Made by a program: the position numbers and the translations under genes
In this document: positions 19,517 through 27,341 of the stretch, piece after piece
Layout of the letters: the number at the start of each line of letters is the position of its first letter
How positions within the stretch are numbered: position 1 is the stretch's first letter
Notes under the pieces: model-generated
Databases searched by the model: none
What the model was told of the DNA's origin: nothing
The model's input: only the letters and a program-made list of their open reading frames with translations
Assembly: GCA_018228645.1 (NCBI GenBank)
Contig: CP073693.1
Span: forward strand, 1,324,001 to 1,388,000
Length of the DNA stretch: 64,000 bases
Reading direction: 5' to 3'
Source: Clostridiaceae bacterium Marseille-Q4143
Lineage (GTDB): Bacteria; Bacillota; Clostridia; Lachnospirales; Lachnospiraceae

Positions 19517-20575
19517 ATGGATCAGGAACATCAGACACCGCACAAGCGGAGAGTACGTTATAAAGGTAAATATCCGAAGAAATTCGAGGAAAAATACAAG
19601 GAGCTGCAGCCGGAGAAGTATCAGGACACGGTGCAGCATGTGATGAAGAAAGGAAATACACCGGCGGGCATGCACATTTCCATTATGGTGGATGAGATTC
19701 TGGATTTTCTGAAAATCCAGCCGGGAGAGACGGGATTTGATGCAACCCTTGGTTATGGAGGACACACGAAAGCCATGCTTCAGTGTCTGAAGGGACAGGG
19801 ACATATGTACGCCACGGATGTGGATCCGGAGGAATCGGCAAAGACGAAGAAGCGTCTGGAAGAGCAGGGTTTTGGAGAAGACATGCTGACCATTAAGCTT
19901 CAGAATTTCTGCACCATTGATGAGATTGCAAAAGAAGCAGGCGGTTTTGACTTTATTCTGGCGGATCTTGGAGTTTCTTCCATGCAGATTGATAATCCGA
20001 AGAGAGGTTTTTCCTTTAAAGTGGACGGACCCCTGGATCTTCGGCTGAATCAGCAGAAAGGCATCAGCGCGGCGGAGCGGCTGGATACCATAGGCCGTGA
20101 CGAGCTGGCGGGAATGCTCTATGAAAACTCCGATGAGCCTTATTGCGAGGAACTGGCAAAGGCCATTACGGATGAGATTCGTCGTGGAAACCGGGTGGAT
20201 ACGACTACCAAACTTCGCGATATCATTGAAAAGACGTTGGATTTTCTGCCGGAGAAGGAGAAAAAGGAGACGGTCAAAAAGACTTGCCAGAGAGTGTTCC
20301 AGGCACTTCGGATTGATGTCAACCAGGAGTTTGAAGTGCTGTATGAATTTATGGAGAAGCTTCCGGGGGCACTGCGTCCGGGCGGACGGGCAGCTATTCT
20401 GACATTTCATTCTGGTGAGGACAAGCTGGTGAAGGCAGCGTTGAAAGAAGGCTGCCGGGCAGGCATCTATTCTTCTTATTCCAAGGATGTAGTCCGGCCG
20501 ACAGCGGAAGAATGCGTACGAAATCCGAGAGCCCGTTCCACAAAGATGCGCTGGGCAATCCGGGCAGAAGAGTAA
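19517..20575 (+). CDS. rsmH: RsmH-type 16S rRNA m4C methyltransferase
   Basis: A 352-residue SAM-dependent methyltransferase of the MraW/RsmH family, which N4-methylates C1402 of 16S rRNA. Motif I is GFDATLGYGGHTKAML, and DVDPEE and FILADLGVSSMQID are the next conserved blocks. DLRLNQQKG and PGGRAAILTFHSGEDKLVK follow. It is longer than the usual 310 residues because of a basic N-terminal extension of about 50 residues (KRRVRYKGKYPKKF). It is not beside the division and cell-wall genes where the standard rsmH sits, so it may be a second paralogue with a different target. Confidence 0.85.
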   Translation: MDQEHQTPHKRRVRYKGKYPKKFEEKYKELQPEKYQDTVQHVMKKGNTPAGMHISIMVDEILDFLKIQPGETGFDATLGYGGHTKAMLQCLKGQGHMYATDVDPEESAKTKKRLEEQGFGEDMLTIKLQNFCTIDEIAKEAGGFDFILADLGVSSMQIDNPKRGFSFKVDGPLDLRLNQQKGISAAERLDTIGRDELAGMLYENSDEPYCEELAKAITDEIRRGNRVDTTTKLRDIIEKTLDFLPEKEKKETVKKTCQRVFQALRIDVNQEFEVLYEFMEKLPGALRPGGRAAILTFHSGEDKLVKAALKEGCRAGIYSSYSKDVVRPTAEECVRNPRARSTKMRWAIRAEE

Positions 20576-20596
20576 AGGAAAAGGAGGTAGAGTCCA

Positions 20597-21142
20597 ATGC
20601 ATATAGCAGTCTATTGTGGTTCGGTATCTGGAAATCAGGAGATCTATACGGAGAAGACAGCTTTGTTTGGCAGATGGATGGCAGAGCAGGGGCATGTGCT
20701 CATCTATGGTGGCGCCCAGGGAGGTCTGATGGGAGCAGTTTCCAATGCGGTGCTGGAGAACGGCGGAAAGGTCATTGGTGTGCTTCCGGCAGTGGAATCT
20801 ATTCAGAAGCGGCGTCATCCGGGACTGACTGAGTATATTGAGACCAAAGATATGGCGGAGCGGAAAGCGAAGATGATCGCACTGGCAGATGCCTTTGTGG
20901 CACTGCCTGGCGGACCAGGAACCCTTGATGAAATATCAGATGTGATTTCCCTGGCAAGGCTTCACCTTACCGACGCACCCTGTGTATTATTTGATATGAA
21001 CGGATTCTACCAGCCGTTGAAAAATGTGCTGGAGGGTATGGAAAAAGCCGGATTTGCAGAGCCGGAAGATTTTGAGAAGGTACTGATTTCCGAAGACATG
21101 AAAGAGATCGGAGCATTTCTTTCAGGCTGTCAATTAGGTTGA
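20597..21142 (+). CDS. LOG-family protein (TIGR00730-type nucleotide hydrolase)
   Basis: A 181-residue Rossmann-fold protein of the LOG/YvdD family. The two hallmark motifs are GGAQGGLMGA and LPGGPGTLDE. Family members hydrolyse the N-glycosidic bond of purine nucleoside monophosphates (AMP or cytokinin-type nucleotides) to base plus ribose 5-phosphate. It lies 21 bases after the rsmH-type gene with a GGAGG ribosome site, so it is probably in the same transcript. The physiological substrate is unknown. Confidence 0.88.
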   Translation: MHIAVYCGSVSGNQEIYTEKTALFGRWMAEQGHVLIYGGAQGGLMGAVSNAVLENGGKVIGVLPAVESIQKRRHPGLTEYIETKDMAERKAKMIALADAFVALPGGPGTLDEISDVISLARLHLTDAPCVLFDMNGFYQPLKNVLEGMEKAGFAEPEDFEKVLISEDMKEIGAFLSGCQLG

Positions 21143-21167
21143 CAAGACAGCTGTAAAGTGTTATTTT
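21139..21167 (+). promoter_or_regulatory. Putative promoter of the nucleoside phosphorylase/ECF operon
   Basis: TTGACA at 21139-21144 overlaps the previous stop codon. A 17-base spacer leads to TATTTT at 21162-21167. The -10 box is weak, so this is a moderate call. Confidence 0.5.
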
Positions 21168-21198
21168 AAAGGTCAAATATAAGAAAGAGGGAATCATA

Positions 21199-21945
21199 AT
21201 GGAAATTATGCCGCATCTGAAGCTTTCAGATGAGCTGAACATCAAATATGCCATTCTCCCGGGAGACCCGGCACGAGTGGACCGGATTGCGGAGCAGCTG
21301 GAACAGGTGCAGCCACTGGCATATAACAGGGAGTACAAAAGCATCAGGGGACTTTATAAAGGGGTTCCGGTACTGTCGGTATCGACTGGAATCGGTGGAC
21401 CGTCTACGGGTATCGCAGTGGAAGAATTGTCAAGAATTGGTGTCACCCATGCGATCCGGATCGGAAGCTGTGGGGCTCTGCAGACAAATATTCATCTTGG
21501 TGATCTGATCATGGTGCAGGGGACAGTGAGAGATGAAGGAACTTCGAAGACTTACATAGAATCGATTTATCCGGCGGTTCCCGATTATGAACTTCTGAAT
21601 GCCTGCGTGAAAGTGGCGGAGAAAGAAGCAATTCCACATCATGTGGGACTTGGAAGAAGCCATGACAGCTTTTATACAGACCGAGAGGATGAGATTGATG
21701 CTTACTGGGCGTCGAAAGGTGTGCTCGGTGCGGATATGGAGACAGCCGCGCTCTATACGATCGGAAGACTCAGAGGACTTCATACTGCGTCCATTCTCAA
21801 TACGGTAGTGGAGTATGAAGATAACCTGGAAGACAACATCAACAGTTACACTGATGGTGCTTCGAAGACTATGCGGGGCGAATGGAATGAGATTCACACC
21901 GCCTTGGAAGCACTTTACATGGTATCTCAGGCGGATGACCGCTGA
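21199..21945 (+). CDS. Nucleoside phosphorylase, uridine phosphorylase type
   Basis: A 248-residue hexameric-type (PNP/UDP family) phosphorylase that splits a nucleoside with phosphate into base and ribose 1-phosphate. Visible motifs are the phosphate-binding ILPGDPARV at the N terminus, VSTGIGGPSTGIAVEEL, RIGSCGAL and the ADMETAALYTIGR segment that binds ribose. It opens a five-gene operon with an ECF transporter and a nicotinamidase-like hydrolase. The closest family name is uridine phosphorylase, but the partner genes suggest that the substrate could be another nucleoside, for example nicotinamide riboside. Confidence 0.88.
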   Translation: MEIMPHLKLSDELNIKYAILPGDPARVDRIAEQLEQVQPLAYNREYKSIRGLYKGVPVLSVSTGIGGPSTGIAVEELSRIGVTHAIRIGSCGALQTNIHLGDLIMVQGTVRDEGTSKTYIESIYPAVPDYELLNACVKVAEKEAIPHHVGLGRSHDSFYTDREDEIDAYWASKGVLGADMETAALYTIGRLRGLHTASILNTVVEYEDNLEDNINSYTDGASKTMRGEWNEIHTALEALYMVSQADDR

Positions 21946-21992
21946 ATATAAAAGAGATAATGCTCCTTTTTTGGAGAGAAAGGATCTGTGTT

Positions 21993-22595
21993 ATGAATAA
22001 CGTATTTAAAACAAAACTGGATACTGCAAGTCTGGTACTGATTCCGGCATGTATCGGTATCAACTACCTCGGAAAACTGTTTGCTTCTGTACTGAAGCTG
22101 CCGCTCTGGCTGGATTCTATCGGAACTTGTATCGGCGGTGCGCTGGGAGGTCCGATCATCGGTGCGATCTGCGGTGCGGCCAACAACCTGATCTACGGAT
22201 TTACTACCGGTGATTCCATCACTCTGGTCTATGCACTGACCAGCCTGGGTATTGGTCTTGCGGTTGGTATTATGGCTCGTCTTGGAAAGATGGAAAAATT
22301 GAGCGGTGCTCTTCTGACCGCAGTCGTAGCAGGTCTCGTTGCAGTCTGCATCTCTACACCGCTTAATGTTCTGTTCTGGGGCGGTACTACCGGAAATGTC
22401 TGGGGTGATGCACTGTTTGCAGCAACACAGGCAGCCAATATGCCGGTAGCCATTGGTTCTCTTCTCGACGAGGTTGTTGTGGATGTACCGGATAAGATCA
22501 TTACCATCCTCATTGTATTTGCGATCCTGAAAGGACTTCCGAAGAAACTGACAGCTCTCTATGATGTAAATGACGACATCGAGAGCCTTGACTAA
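21993..22595 (+). CDS. ECF transporter S component (substrate-binding membrane protein)
   Basis: A 200-residue integral membrane protein with about six helices, the size and glycine-rich composition of ECF S components (LDSIGTCIGGALGGPIIG, CGAANNLIYGFTTGD). S components bind a vitamin or nucleobase-type substrate and hand it to the T/A1/A2 energising module. The ATG at 21993 follows GAAAGGA. It stands between a nucleoside phosphorylase and its own T and A genes, so a nucleoside, or a nucleoside-like vitamin, is the likely cargo. I cannot assign it to a named S family. Confidence 0.8.
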   Translation: MNNVFKTKLDTASLVLIPACIGINYLGKLFASVLKLPLWLDSIGTCIGGALGGPIIGAICGAANNLIYGFTTGDSITLVYALTSLGIGLAVGIMARLGKMEKLSGALLTAVVAGLVAVCISTPLNVLFWGGTTGNVWGDALFAATQAANMPVAIGSLLDEVVVDVPDKIITILIVFAILKGLPKKLTALYDVNDDIESLD

Positions 22596-22623
22596 TTAAT
22601 CAGATAAAGATGGAGTGGTTCAG

Positions 22624-23391
22624 ATGAAAAGTATCAGCCTTTATGTGGACAAAGACACATGGCTCACCAGAATGCACCCGTTTACCAAGCTGTGTTATAT
22701 TCTCACAGCGATCAGCGTTTCCCTGATTTCAGGAAATTTGCTGGCATTCGGAATCTTCATTGGAATCAGTCTTGTAATGTTGATCAGTGGAAAAATCATT
22801 CGCAAGGTTTTTCCACTGATTGCGTTTTCTTTTACAATTCTGATTACGATCTTTCTGATACACGGGTTATTTAATCATGAAAATGCGACGGTTCTGTTTG
22901 TGGCAGGTCCACTGAAATTTTATCGTGAAGGAATGATGTATGCACTTCGGATCAGTTTCAATGTATTGAATATGCTGCTGGCATTTGCTGTATTTGTCCT
23001 GACGACAAAACCTGTAGAACTGGTGGAAGATCTGGAACGGATCGGTTTCTCTCCGAAGATCGGCTATGTGATCAGTTCTGTATTTCAGATCGTGCCGCAG
23101 ATGAGCGGAGCCATGAATACAATTATGGATGCACAGAGAAGCCGTGGCCTTGAGACAGAAGGTTCTCTGATTGTCCGTGCAAAATCATTTTTGCCGTTGA
23201 TCTCCCCGGTGGTTATGAGTTCGCTGATCAACACCAGAGAGCGCGCCATCGCGCTGGAAATCCGCGGATTTGAAGCAGGAGAGAAGAAAAGTTATCTCAG
23301 AGAAGACAAGATGAAGGCACTGGACAGAATTCTCTGTGTGGGAATGTTGGTTCTGATCGTGGCTTTTGTTGTAGTGAGGACAGTATTATGA
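22624..23391 (+). CDS. ECF transporter T component
   Basis: A 255-residue membrane protein of the EcfT/CbiQ family. It starts with an N-terminal helix block (RMHPFTKLCYILTAISVSL) and ends with the conserved coupling helices, including the Ala-Arg-Gly type motif in DAQRSRGLE and the second in ALEIRGFEAGEKK. These helices contact the ATPase pair. The start at 22624 has GGAG upstream; an in-frame GTG at 22615 is less likely. Its stop overlaps the ATPase start by four bases (ATGA), showing translational coupling. Confidence 0.9.
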   Translation: MKSISLYVDKDTWLTRMHPFTKLCYILTAISVSLISGNLLAFGIFIGISLVMLISGKIIRKVFPLIAFSFTILITIFLIHGLFNHENATVLFVAGPLKFYREGMMYALRISFNVLNMLLAFAVFVLTTKPVELVEDLERIGFSPKIGYVISSVFQIVPQMSGAMNTIMDAQRSRGLETEGSLIVRAKSFLPLISPVVMSSLINTRERAIALEIRGFEAGEKKSYLREDKMKALDRILCVGMLVLIVAFVVVRTVL

Positions 23392-25088
23392 CGTACATAA
23401 AAGCAGAACATTTGAAATACCGTTACCCGAATACAAAGAAGCTGGCGCTTGATGATCTTAATTTTGAGATCGAGAAAGGTTCCTTCATTGGTATTGCAGG
23501 TAAAAATGGAGCCGGAAAGAGTACGCTCTGCCAGGCGTTCAGCGGACTGGTGCCGCAGTTTTTCAAAGGAGCTTATGGCGGAACGATTATGATTGGTGAT
23601 CAGGAGGCTTCTAAGACGCCTGTATCCAGGCTGTGCAGAACCGTCGGTCTTGTGTTCCAGAATCCCTTTAATCAGCTTTCGGGGGCAAAAGAGACGGTAT
23701 TTGAGGAGATCGCGTTCGGCCTGCAGAATTTTGGAGTGCCGAAAGAAGAGATGATACAGCGTGTGAATGAGGCGCTGGAGCTTCTGGATATCAGCGCATA
23801 CCGGGACCGGAATCCCTTTGATCTGTCCGGCGGGCAGATGCAGAGAGTAGCGTTGGCGGGAATCCTTGCCATGAAGCCGGAGGTTATCATTCTGGATGAA
23901 CCGACGTCCCAGCTTGATCCCGCCGGAAGTGAGGAAGTATTTGCCTCTGTTGACAAACTGGCAAAATCAGGTATCACGATCATCATGGTGGAGCAGAAGC
24001 TGGAAAAGTTGGCAGAGTACTGTGACAAGATTCTGCTGCTGCATGAAGGAAAGCAGATTGCATTTGATACGCCGGATCGGATTTTTTCCAGAGATGATCT
24101 GAAAGAATATGGTGTGAATCCGCCTGCTTACACGAGAGTTTGTAGACTTCTGGGGATTCGTAAGGAAAACGGATGCTATCCAGCGTCCTTAAAAGATACG
24201 CTGGAACGGAAAAATGAATTTCCGGATGAGGAAACATTTCAGAAGTTTCTGGCGGATTCTACGACAGGTGTTTCCGATAAGGATGCAGGGAAAGAAGTGT
24301 TCCGGATTGACCATCTTGGTTTTCAATATCTGGAACAGATACCGGTTCTAAAAGATGTAAATCTGGTGCTGGACGACCGTTCTACTGCTATTATCGGACA
24401 GAACGGTGCAGGAAAGACGACGCTGGTAAAACTTCTGAAGGGCTTATTAAAGCCGGTGAGCGGCAGCATCTATTATGGCGGAGAGGATATTTCCGGTAAA
24501 ACAGTGGCGATGCTGGCGGGCGAAGTCGGTTATGTGTTCCAGAATCCGGATGATCAGATTTTTAAATATCATGTGATGGATGAGGTAATGTTTGGTCCTC
24601 TGAATATCGGAATGAGCAGGGAAGAGGCGGAGCAGAAATCACTTGCTGCGCTGAAAACGGTAGGTCTGCAGCATCTGGCGAAGGAAAATCCATATGACCT
24701 GGAATTATCCGAACGGAAACTGGTGGCAATCGCATCCGTACTTGCTATGAATACGAAGGTGCTGATTCTGGACGAGCCGACCATTGCTCAGGACTGGGAA
24801 GGAAGGAACGTTATCCGGAATATTATCCAGTCTCTCAGAAAAGAAGGAAAAACCGTGCTGGCAATTCTGCACGATATGGATTTTGTGGCGGAGAGCTTTG
24901 AACGGGTGATTGTCATGGCTCATGGAGAAGTACTGGCAGATGGCACGAGAGAGGAAGTATTTGCTCAGAAGGAAGTGCTTGAAAAAGCACGAATTGAGCA
25001 GCCGTATCTGACCAGACTGTGTCGGATGCTCGGATATGAAAGACTTTATTTTTCGCTGAAAGAGGGCGGACAGGAGGAAGCGATATGA
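23388..25088 (+). CDS. ECF transporter ATPase, two ABC domains fused
   Basis: A 566-residue protein with two ABC ATPase domains in one chain, replacing the usual EcfA1/EcfA2 pair. Domain 1 has Walker A GKNGAGKST, Q-loop VFQNP, an intact signature LSGGQ and Walker B ILDEPTS, but its H-loop reads IIMVEQKLE, with Gln where His is expected. Domain 2 has Walker A GQNGAGKTT, Walker B ILDEPTI and a normal H-loop (AILHDMD), but the signature is LSERK instead of LSGGQ. The composite sites should therefore be one working and one degenerate. It overlaps both neighbours by four bases. Confidence 0.92.
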   Translation: MTYIKAEHLKYRYPNTKKLALDDLNFEIEKGSFIGIAGKNGAGKSTLCQAFSGLVPQFFKGAYGGTIMIGDQEASKTPVSRLCRTVGLVFQNPFNQLSGAKETVFEEIAFGLQNFGVPKEEMIQRVNEALELLDISAYRDRNPFDLSGGQMQRVALAGILAMKPEVIILDEPTSQLDPAGSEEVFASVDKLAKSGITIIMVEQKLEKLAEYCDKILLLHEGKQIAFDTPDRIFSRDDLKEYGVNPPAYTRVCRLLGIRKENGCYPASLKDTLERKNEFPDEETFQKFLADSTTGVSDKDAGKEVFRIDHLGFQYLEQIPVLKDVNLVLDDRSTAIIGQNGAGKTTLVKLLKGLLKPVSGSIYYGGEDISGKTVAMLAGEVGYVFQNPDDQIFKYHVMDEVMFGPLNIGMSREEAEQKSLAALKTVGLQHLAKENPYDLELSERKLVAIASVLAMNTKVLILDEPTIAQDWEGRNVIRNIIQSLRKEGKTVLAILHDMDFVAESFERVIVMAHGEVLADGTREEVFAQKEVLEKARIEQPYLTRLCRMLGYERLYFSLKEGGQEEAI

Positions 25089-25612
25089 GAAGACTGCTGG
25101 TAGTTGTAGATATGCAGAATGATTTCATCGATGGTTCATTGGGGACGAAAGAAGCAGAAGCCATCGTCGACAATGTGGTAAAGGTTATCGGTACTTATGA
25201 TCCGAAGGACATTTTTGCAACGAGAGATACACATCCGGAAAATTATCTGGAGACTCAGGAGGGAAGAAATCTTCCAGTTGTTCACTGTGTAAAAAACACT
25301 CCGGGATGGGAGCTCAATGAGAAAGTGGTGGCAGCACTGGGAGATGCGAAAGTGATCGATAAGCCGACATTTGGTTCCAGAACGCTGGCAGAAGAGCTCG
25401 AAGCCATCGCAGCAAAAGAGGAAATTGAGGTAACGCTTGTCGGTCTCTGCACCGATATCTGTGTCGTATCCAATGCACTTCTCATCAAGGCATATTTACC
25501 GGAAATCCAGGTAAAAGTCATTGCATCCTGCTGTGCGGGTGTGACTCCTGCAAGCCATGAGGCTGCTTTGACCACCATGCAGATGTGTCAGATAAAAATT
25601 GAAAATAATTGA
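25085..25612 (+). CDS. Isochorismatase/nicotinamidase-family cysteine hydrolase
   Basis: A 175-residue cysteine hydrolase. The catalytic triad positions are visible: Asp in VVVDMQNDFIDGS, Lys in VIDKPTFGS and Cys in LVGLCTDICV. The FATRDTHPENYLETQEGRNL region carries the metal-site Asp and His spacing seen in nicotinamidase PncA. The reaction would be nicotinamide to nicotinate plus ammonia, or a similar amide hydrolysis. Start and stop overlap the ECF ATPase gene (ATGA), so it is the last gene of the ECF operon. With the phosphorylase this supports a nucleoside or pyridine salvage pathway, which is an inference. Confidence 0.85.
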   Translation: MRRLLVVVDMQNDFIDGSLGTKEAEAIVDNVVKVIGTYDPKDIFATRDTHPENYLETQEGRNLPVVHCVKNTPGWELNEKVVAALGDAKVIDKPTFGSRTLAEELEAIAAKEEIEVTLVGLCTDICVVSNALLIKAYLPEIQVKVIASCCAGVTPASHEAALTTMQMCQIKIENN

Positions 25613-25632
25613 GAAAAATTATCATGTTTCTC

Positions 25633-25662
25633 TTGACTAACGCATAACCTGTAGTATATGAT
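25633..25662 (+). promoter_or_regulatory. Promoter of the NiCo riboswitch/CDF transcript
   Basis: TTGACT at 25633-25638 and TATGAT at 25657-25662 are separated by 18 bases. Transcription would start about 60 bases before the aptamer. Confidence 0.6.
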
Positions 25663-25725
25663 CTAAAAATCATAAAGAAATTCTCTTTGCACTGCATTAC
25701 ATTCGAACGAGGATGCGAGATCAAC

Positions 25726-25847
25726 AGTACAAACTGAGCAGGCGATGCCGAAAGAGGCGTGGGGCCGGGCCGCAGATGCGGCAGCAGATATGAGCGAATC
25801 AGAGACATATCTGTGGGACAGTGTATGTTCCGCAGGTATGTCTTTTT
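25726..25847 (+). promoter_or_regulatory. NiCo (czcD) riboswitch with intrinsic terminator
   Basis: The stretch matches the NiCo aptamer I know: ACTGAGCAGGCGATGCC near 25733-25749, GGGGCCGGGCCGC near 25761-25773, and CTGTGGGACAGTGT near 25811-25824. The last arm is a perfect hairpin, CAGATATG (25785-25792) with CATATCTG (25806-25813). The aptamer senses Ni(II) or Co(II). A competing terminator is visible: 25803-25818 pairs with 25828-25843, mostly Watson-Crick with G-U pairs, followed by TTTTT. It shares the CATATCTG strand with the aptamer. Metal binding should therefore block the terminator and switch the exporter gene on. Confidence 0.92.
25803..25847 (+). terminator. Conditional terminator of the NiCo riboswitch
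   Basis: A 16-bp stem, 25803-25818 with 25828-25843, encloses a nine-base loop and runs into five T. Its 5' arm is also the 3' arm of the last aptamer hairpin, so the two folds exclude each other. Confidence 0.85.
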
Positions 25848-25900
25848 CTGTCTTTGGCGGGAATACTCTTACCTGAATGTGTATTAAGGAGGTCCTAGTT

Positions 25901-26848
25901 ATGGAACACACGGTAAATAATGAAGCAAAACAAACAATGTCAGAAGAAAACAAAATTGCCATGAAAGTATCGGGAATCAGTATTTTGGTTAATCTGATTC
26001 TCTCGGTCCTCAAATTGATCGCCGGTATTGTGGCGCATTCAGGAGCCATGATTTCCGATGCGGTACATTCAGCATCAGATGTGGGGAGTACCCTGATCGT
26101 AATTGTGGGTGTGAAACTGTCCGGTAAAAAATCGGACCAGGAGCACCAGTATGGACATGAGAGAATGGAATGCGTATCATCTATTATTCTCTCCGGCCTG
26201 CTGCTTGCTACCGGCCTTGGAATCGGTTTGAGCGGCGTGGAAAATATTATGAAAAGTACATCCGGCGCAGCCATTGCCATTCCGGGTATGCTGGCTCTGG
26301 CAGCAGCAGTGATATCTGTCGTTGTCAAAGAGTGGATGTTCTGGTATACTCGTGGAGCAGCCAGAAAAATTAATTCCGGAGCGTTGATGGCAGATGCATG
26401 GCATCATCGTTCAGATGCAATGTCTTCTGTCGGCGCATTTATCGGTATCCTCGGAGCACGGATGGGATTTCCGATTCTCGATCCGCTGGCCAGTGTAGTG
26501 ATCTGTGTCCTGATCGCAAAAGCATCTGTGGACATTTTCAGGGATGCCATTGATAAAATGGTGGACCATTCCTGCGATGAGCATACAGAAGAAAAGATGA
26601 GAGAGACGATTCTTAATGTGGATGGAGTGAAACGAGTTGATCTTCTCCAGACACGTCTCTTTGGTTCCAAAGTATATGTGGATATTGAGATTGCTACAGA
26701 TGGAAACCTGTCATTAAATGAAGCTCACGATATTGCAGAAAAAGTTCACCATAAGATTGAACAGGACTTTGCAGACGTGAAACATTGTATGGTACATGTG
26801 AATCCGGTAGATGACTGCATCGAACAAAGAGTGAACGTACAGGCATAA
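25901..26848 (+). CDS. Cation diffusion facilitator, Ni/Co (or related metal) exporter
   Basis: A 315-residue CDF-family antiporter that exports divalent metal from the cytoplasm. Six membrane helices are followed by a cytoplasmic metal-binding domain. Metal-site motifs are visible in helix 2 (SDAVHSASDV) and helix 5 (ADAWHHRSDA). The C-terminal domain (about residues 210-300) ends in DVKHCMVHVNP. The start at 25901 follows AAGGAGG; the upstream ATG at 25877 lacks one. The NiCo riboswitch in front argues for nickel or cobalt as the main substrate. A small membrane protein gene follows in the same transcript. Confidence 0.93.
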   Translation: MEHTVNNEAKQTMSEENKIAMKVSGISILVNLILSVLKLIAGIVAHSGAMISDAVHSASDVGSTLIVIVGVKLSGKKSDQEHQYGHERMECVSSIILSGLLLATGLGIGLSGVENIMKSTSGAAIAIPGMLALAAAVISVVVKEWMFWYTRGAARKINSGALMADAWHHRSDAMSSVGAFIGILGARMGFPILDPLASVVICVLIAKASVDIFRDAIDKMVDHSCDEHTEEKMRETILNVDGVKRVDLLQTRLFGSKVYVDIEIATDGNLSLNEAHDIAEKVHHKIEQDFADVKHCMVHVNPVDDCIEQRVNVQA

Positions 26849-26873
26849 GACACAAAGGCAGGAGGAAGTTCGT

Positions 26874-27092
26874 ATGTGGACACTTATTTTTCTTCTATTA
26901 ATGATTGCAGTTTTTGGAAAACTGATCTTTTTTGCGGTGAAAATGACATGGGGAGTTACGAAAATTCTGTTTACCCTCGTATTTTTTCCGCTGATTCTTA
27001 TAGGACTGGTGATGGCAGGACTTATGTATATTGCACTGCCGATTTTGCTGGTTGTGGGAATCATTACATGGTTTGTGAAGACTGTGTTTTAA
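26874..27092 (+). CDS. Small membrane protein in the CDF operon
   Basis: A 72-residue protein made almost wholly of hydrophobic helices, with two clear membrane spans (MWTLIFLLLMIAVFGKLIFF and then FTLVFFPLILIGLVMAGLMY) and a third short one. AGGAGGAAG precedes the ATG, and the gene lies 25 bases behind the CDF gene and before its terminator. I do not recognise a family. Its place in a metal-controlled transcript suggests a helper of export or an envelope protein, but nothing in its sequence (no His or Cys pattern) shows metal binding. Confidence 0.75.
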   Translation: MWTLIFLLLMIAVFGKLIFFAVKMTWGVTKILFTLVFFPLILIGLVMAGLMYIALPILLVVGIITWFVKTVF

Positions 27093-27094
27093 AG

Positions 27095-27129
27095 AAAACC
27101 GTCATATCAATTCAGATATGGCGGTTTTT
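27095..27129 (+). terminator. Terminator of the CDF operon
   Basis: AAAACCGTCATATC (27095-27108) pairs with GATATGGCGGTTTT (27115-27128), loop of six bases, ending in TTTTT. Confidence 0.9.
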
Positions 27130-27130
27130 G

Positions 27131-27159
27131 TTGACAATGGGTAATACGCAAAGTATAAT
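27131..27159 (+). promoter_or_regulatory. Sigma-A promoter of the giant adhesin gene
   Basis: TTGACA at 27131-27136 and TATAAT at 27154-27159 with a 17-base spacer: a full consensus promoter directly behind the CDF terminator. It gives an untranslated leader of about 175 bases (27166-27341). The leader contains short hairpins (CGGGGGTTCCCCG near 27190, and GGCATCTC with GAGATACC near 27258-27281) but no riboswitch class I recognise. Confidence 0.8.
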
Positions 27160-27341
27160 GAAAAAGAATCAATTGTCAATGAATAGTCGACGGGGGTTCC
27201 CCGGTGAGGCAGTATTCTCGCTGCAGCATTCTATTCCCATTACATGAAAATGAATATGGCATCTCGAAAGGGGGAGATACCCTTGTAAAAATTTGCAGAA
27301 AACAGACGAAGGGGATTAAGAAATAAGGAGAAAGTTTGTTT

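Noticed and set aside
19436..20818. 460-residue minus-strand open frame opposite the rsmH-type gene
   Set aside because: Shadow of well-supported plus-strand genes; translation is rich in Cys, His and Arg without any known motif.
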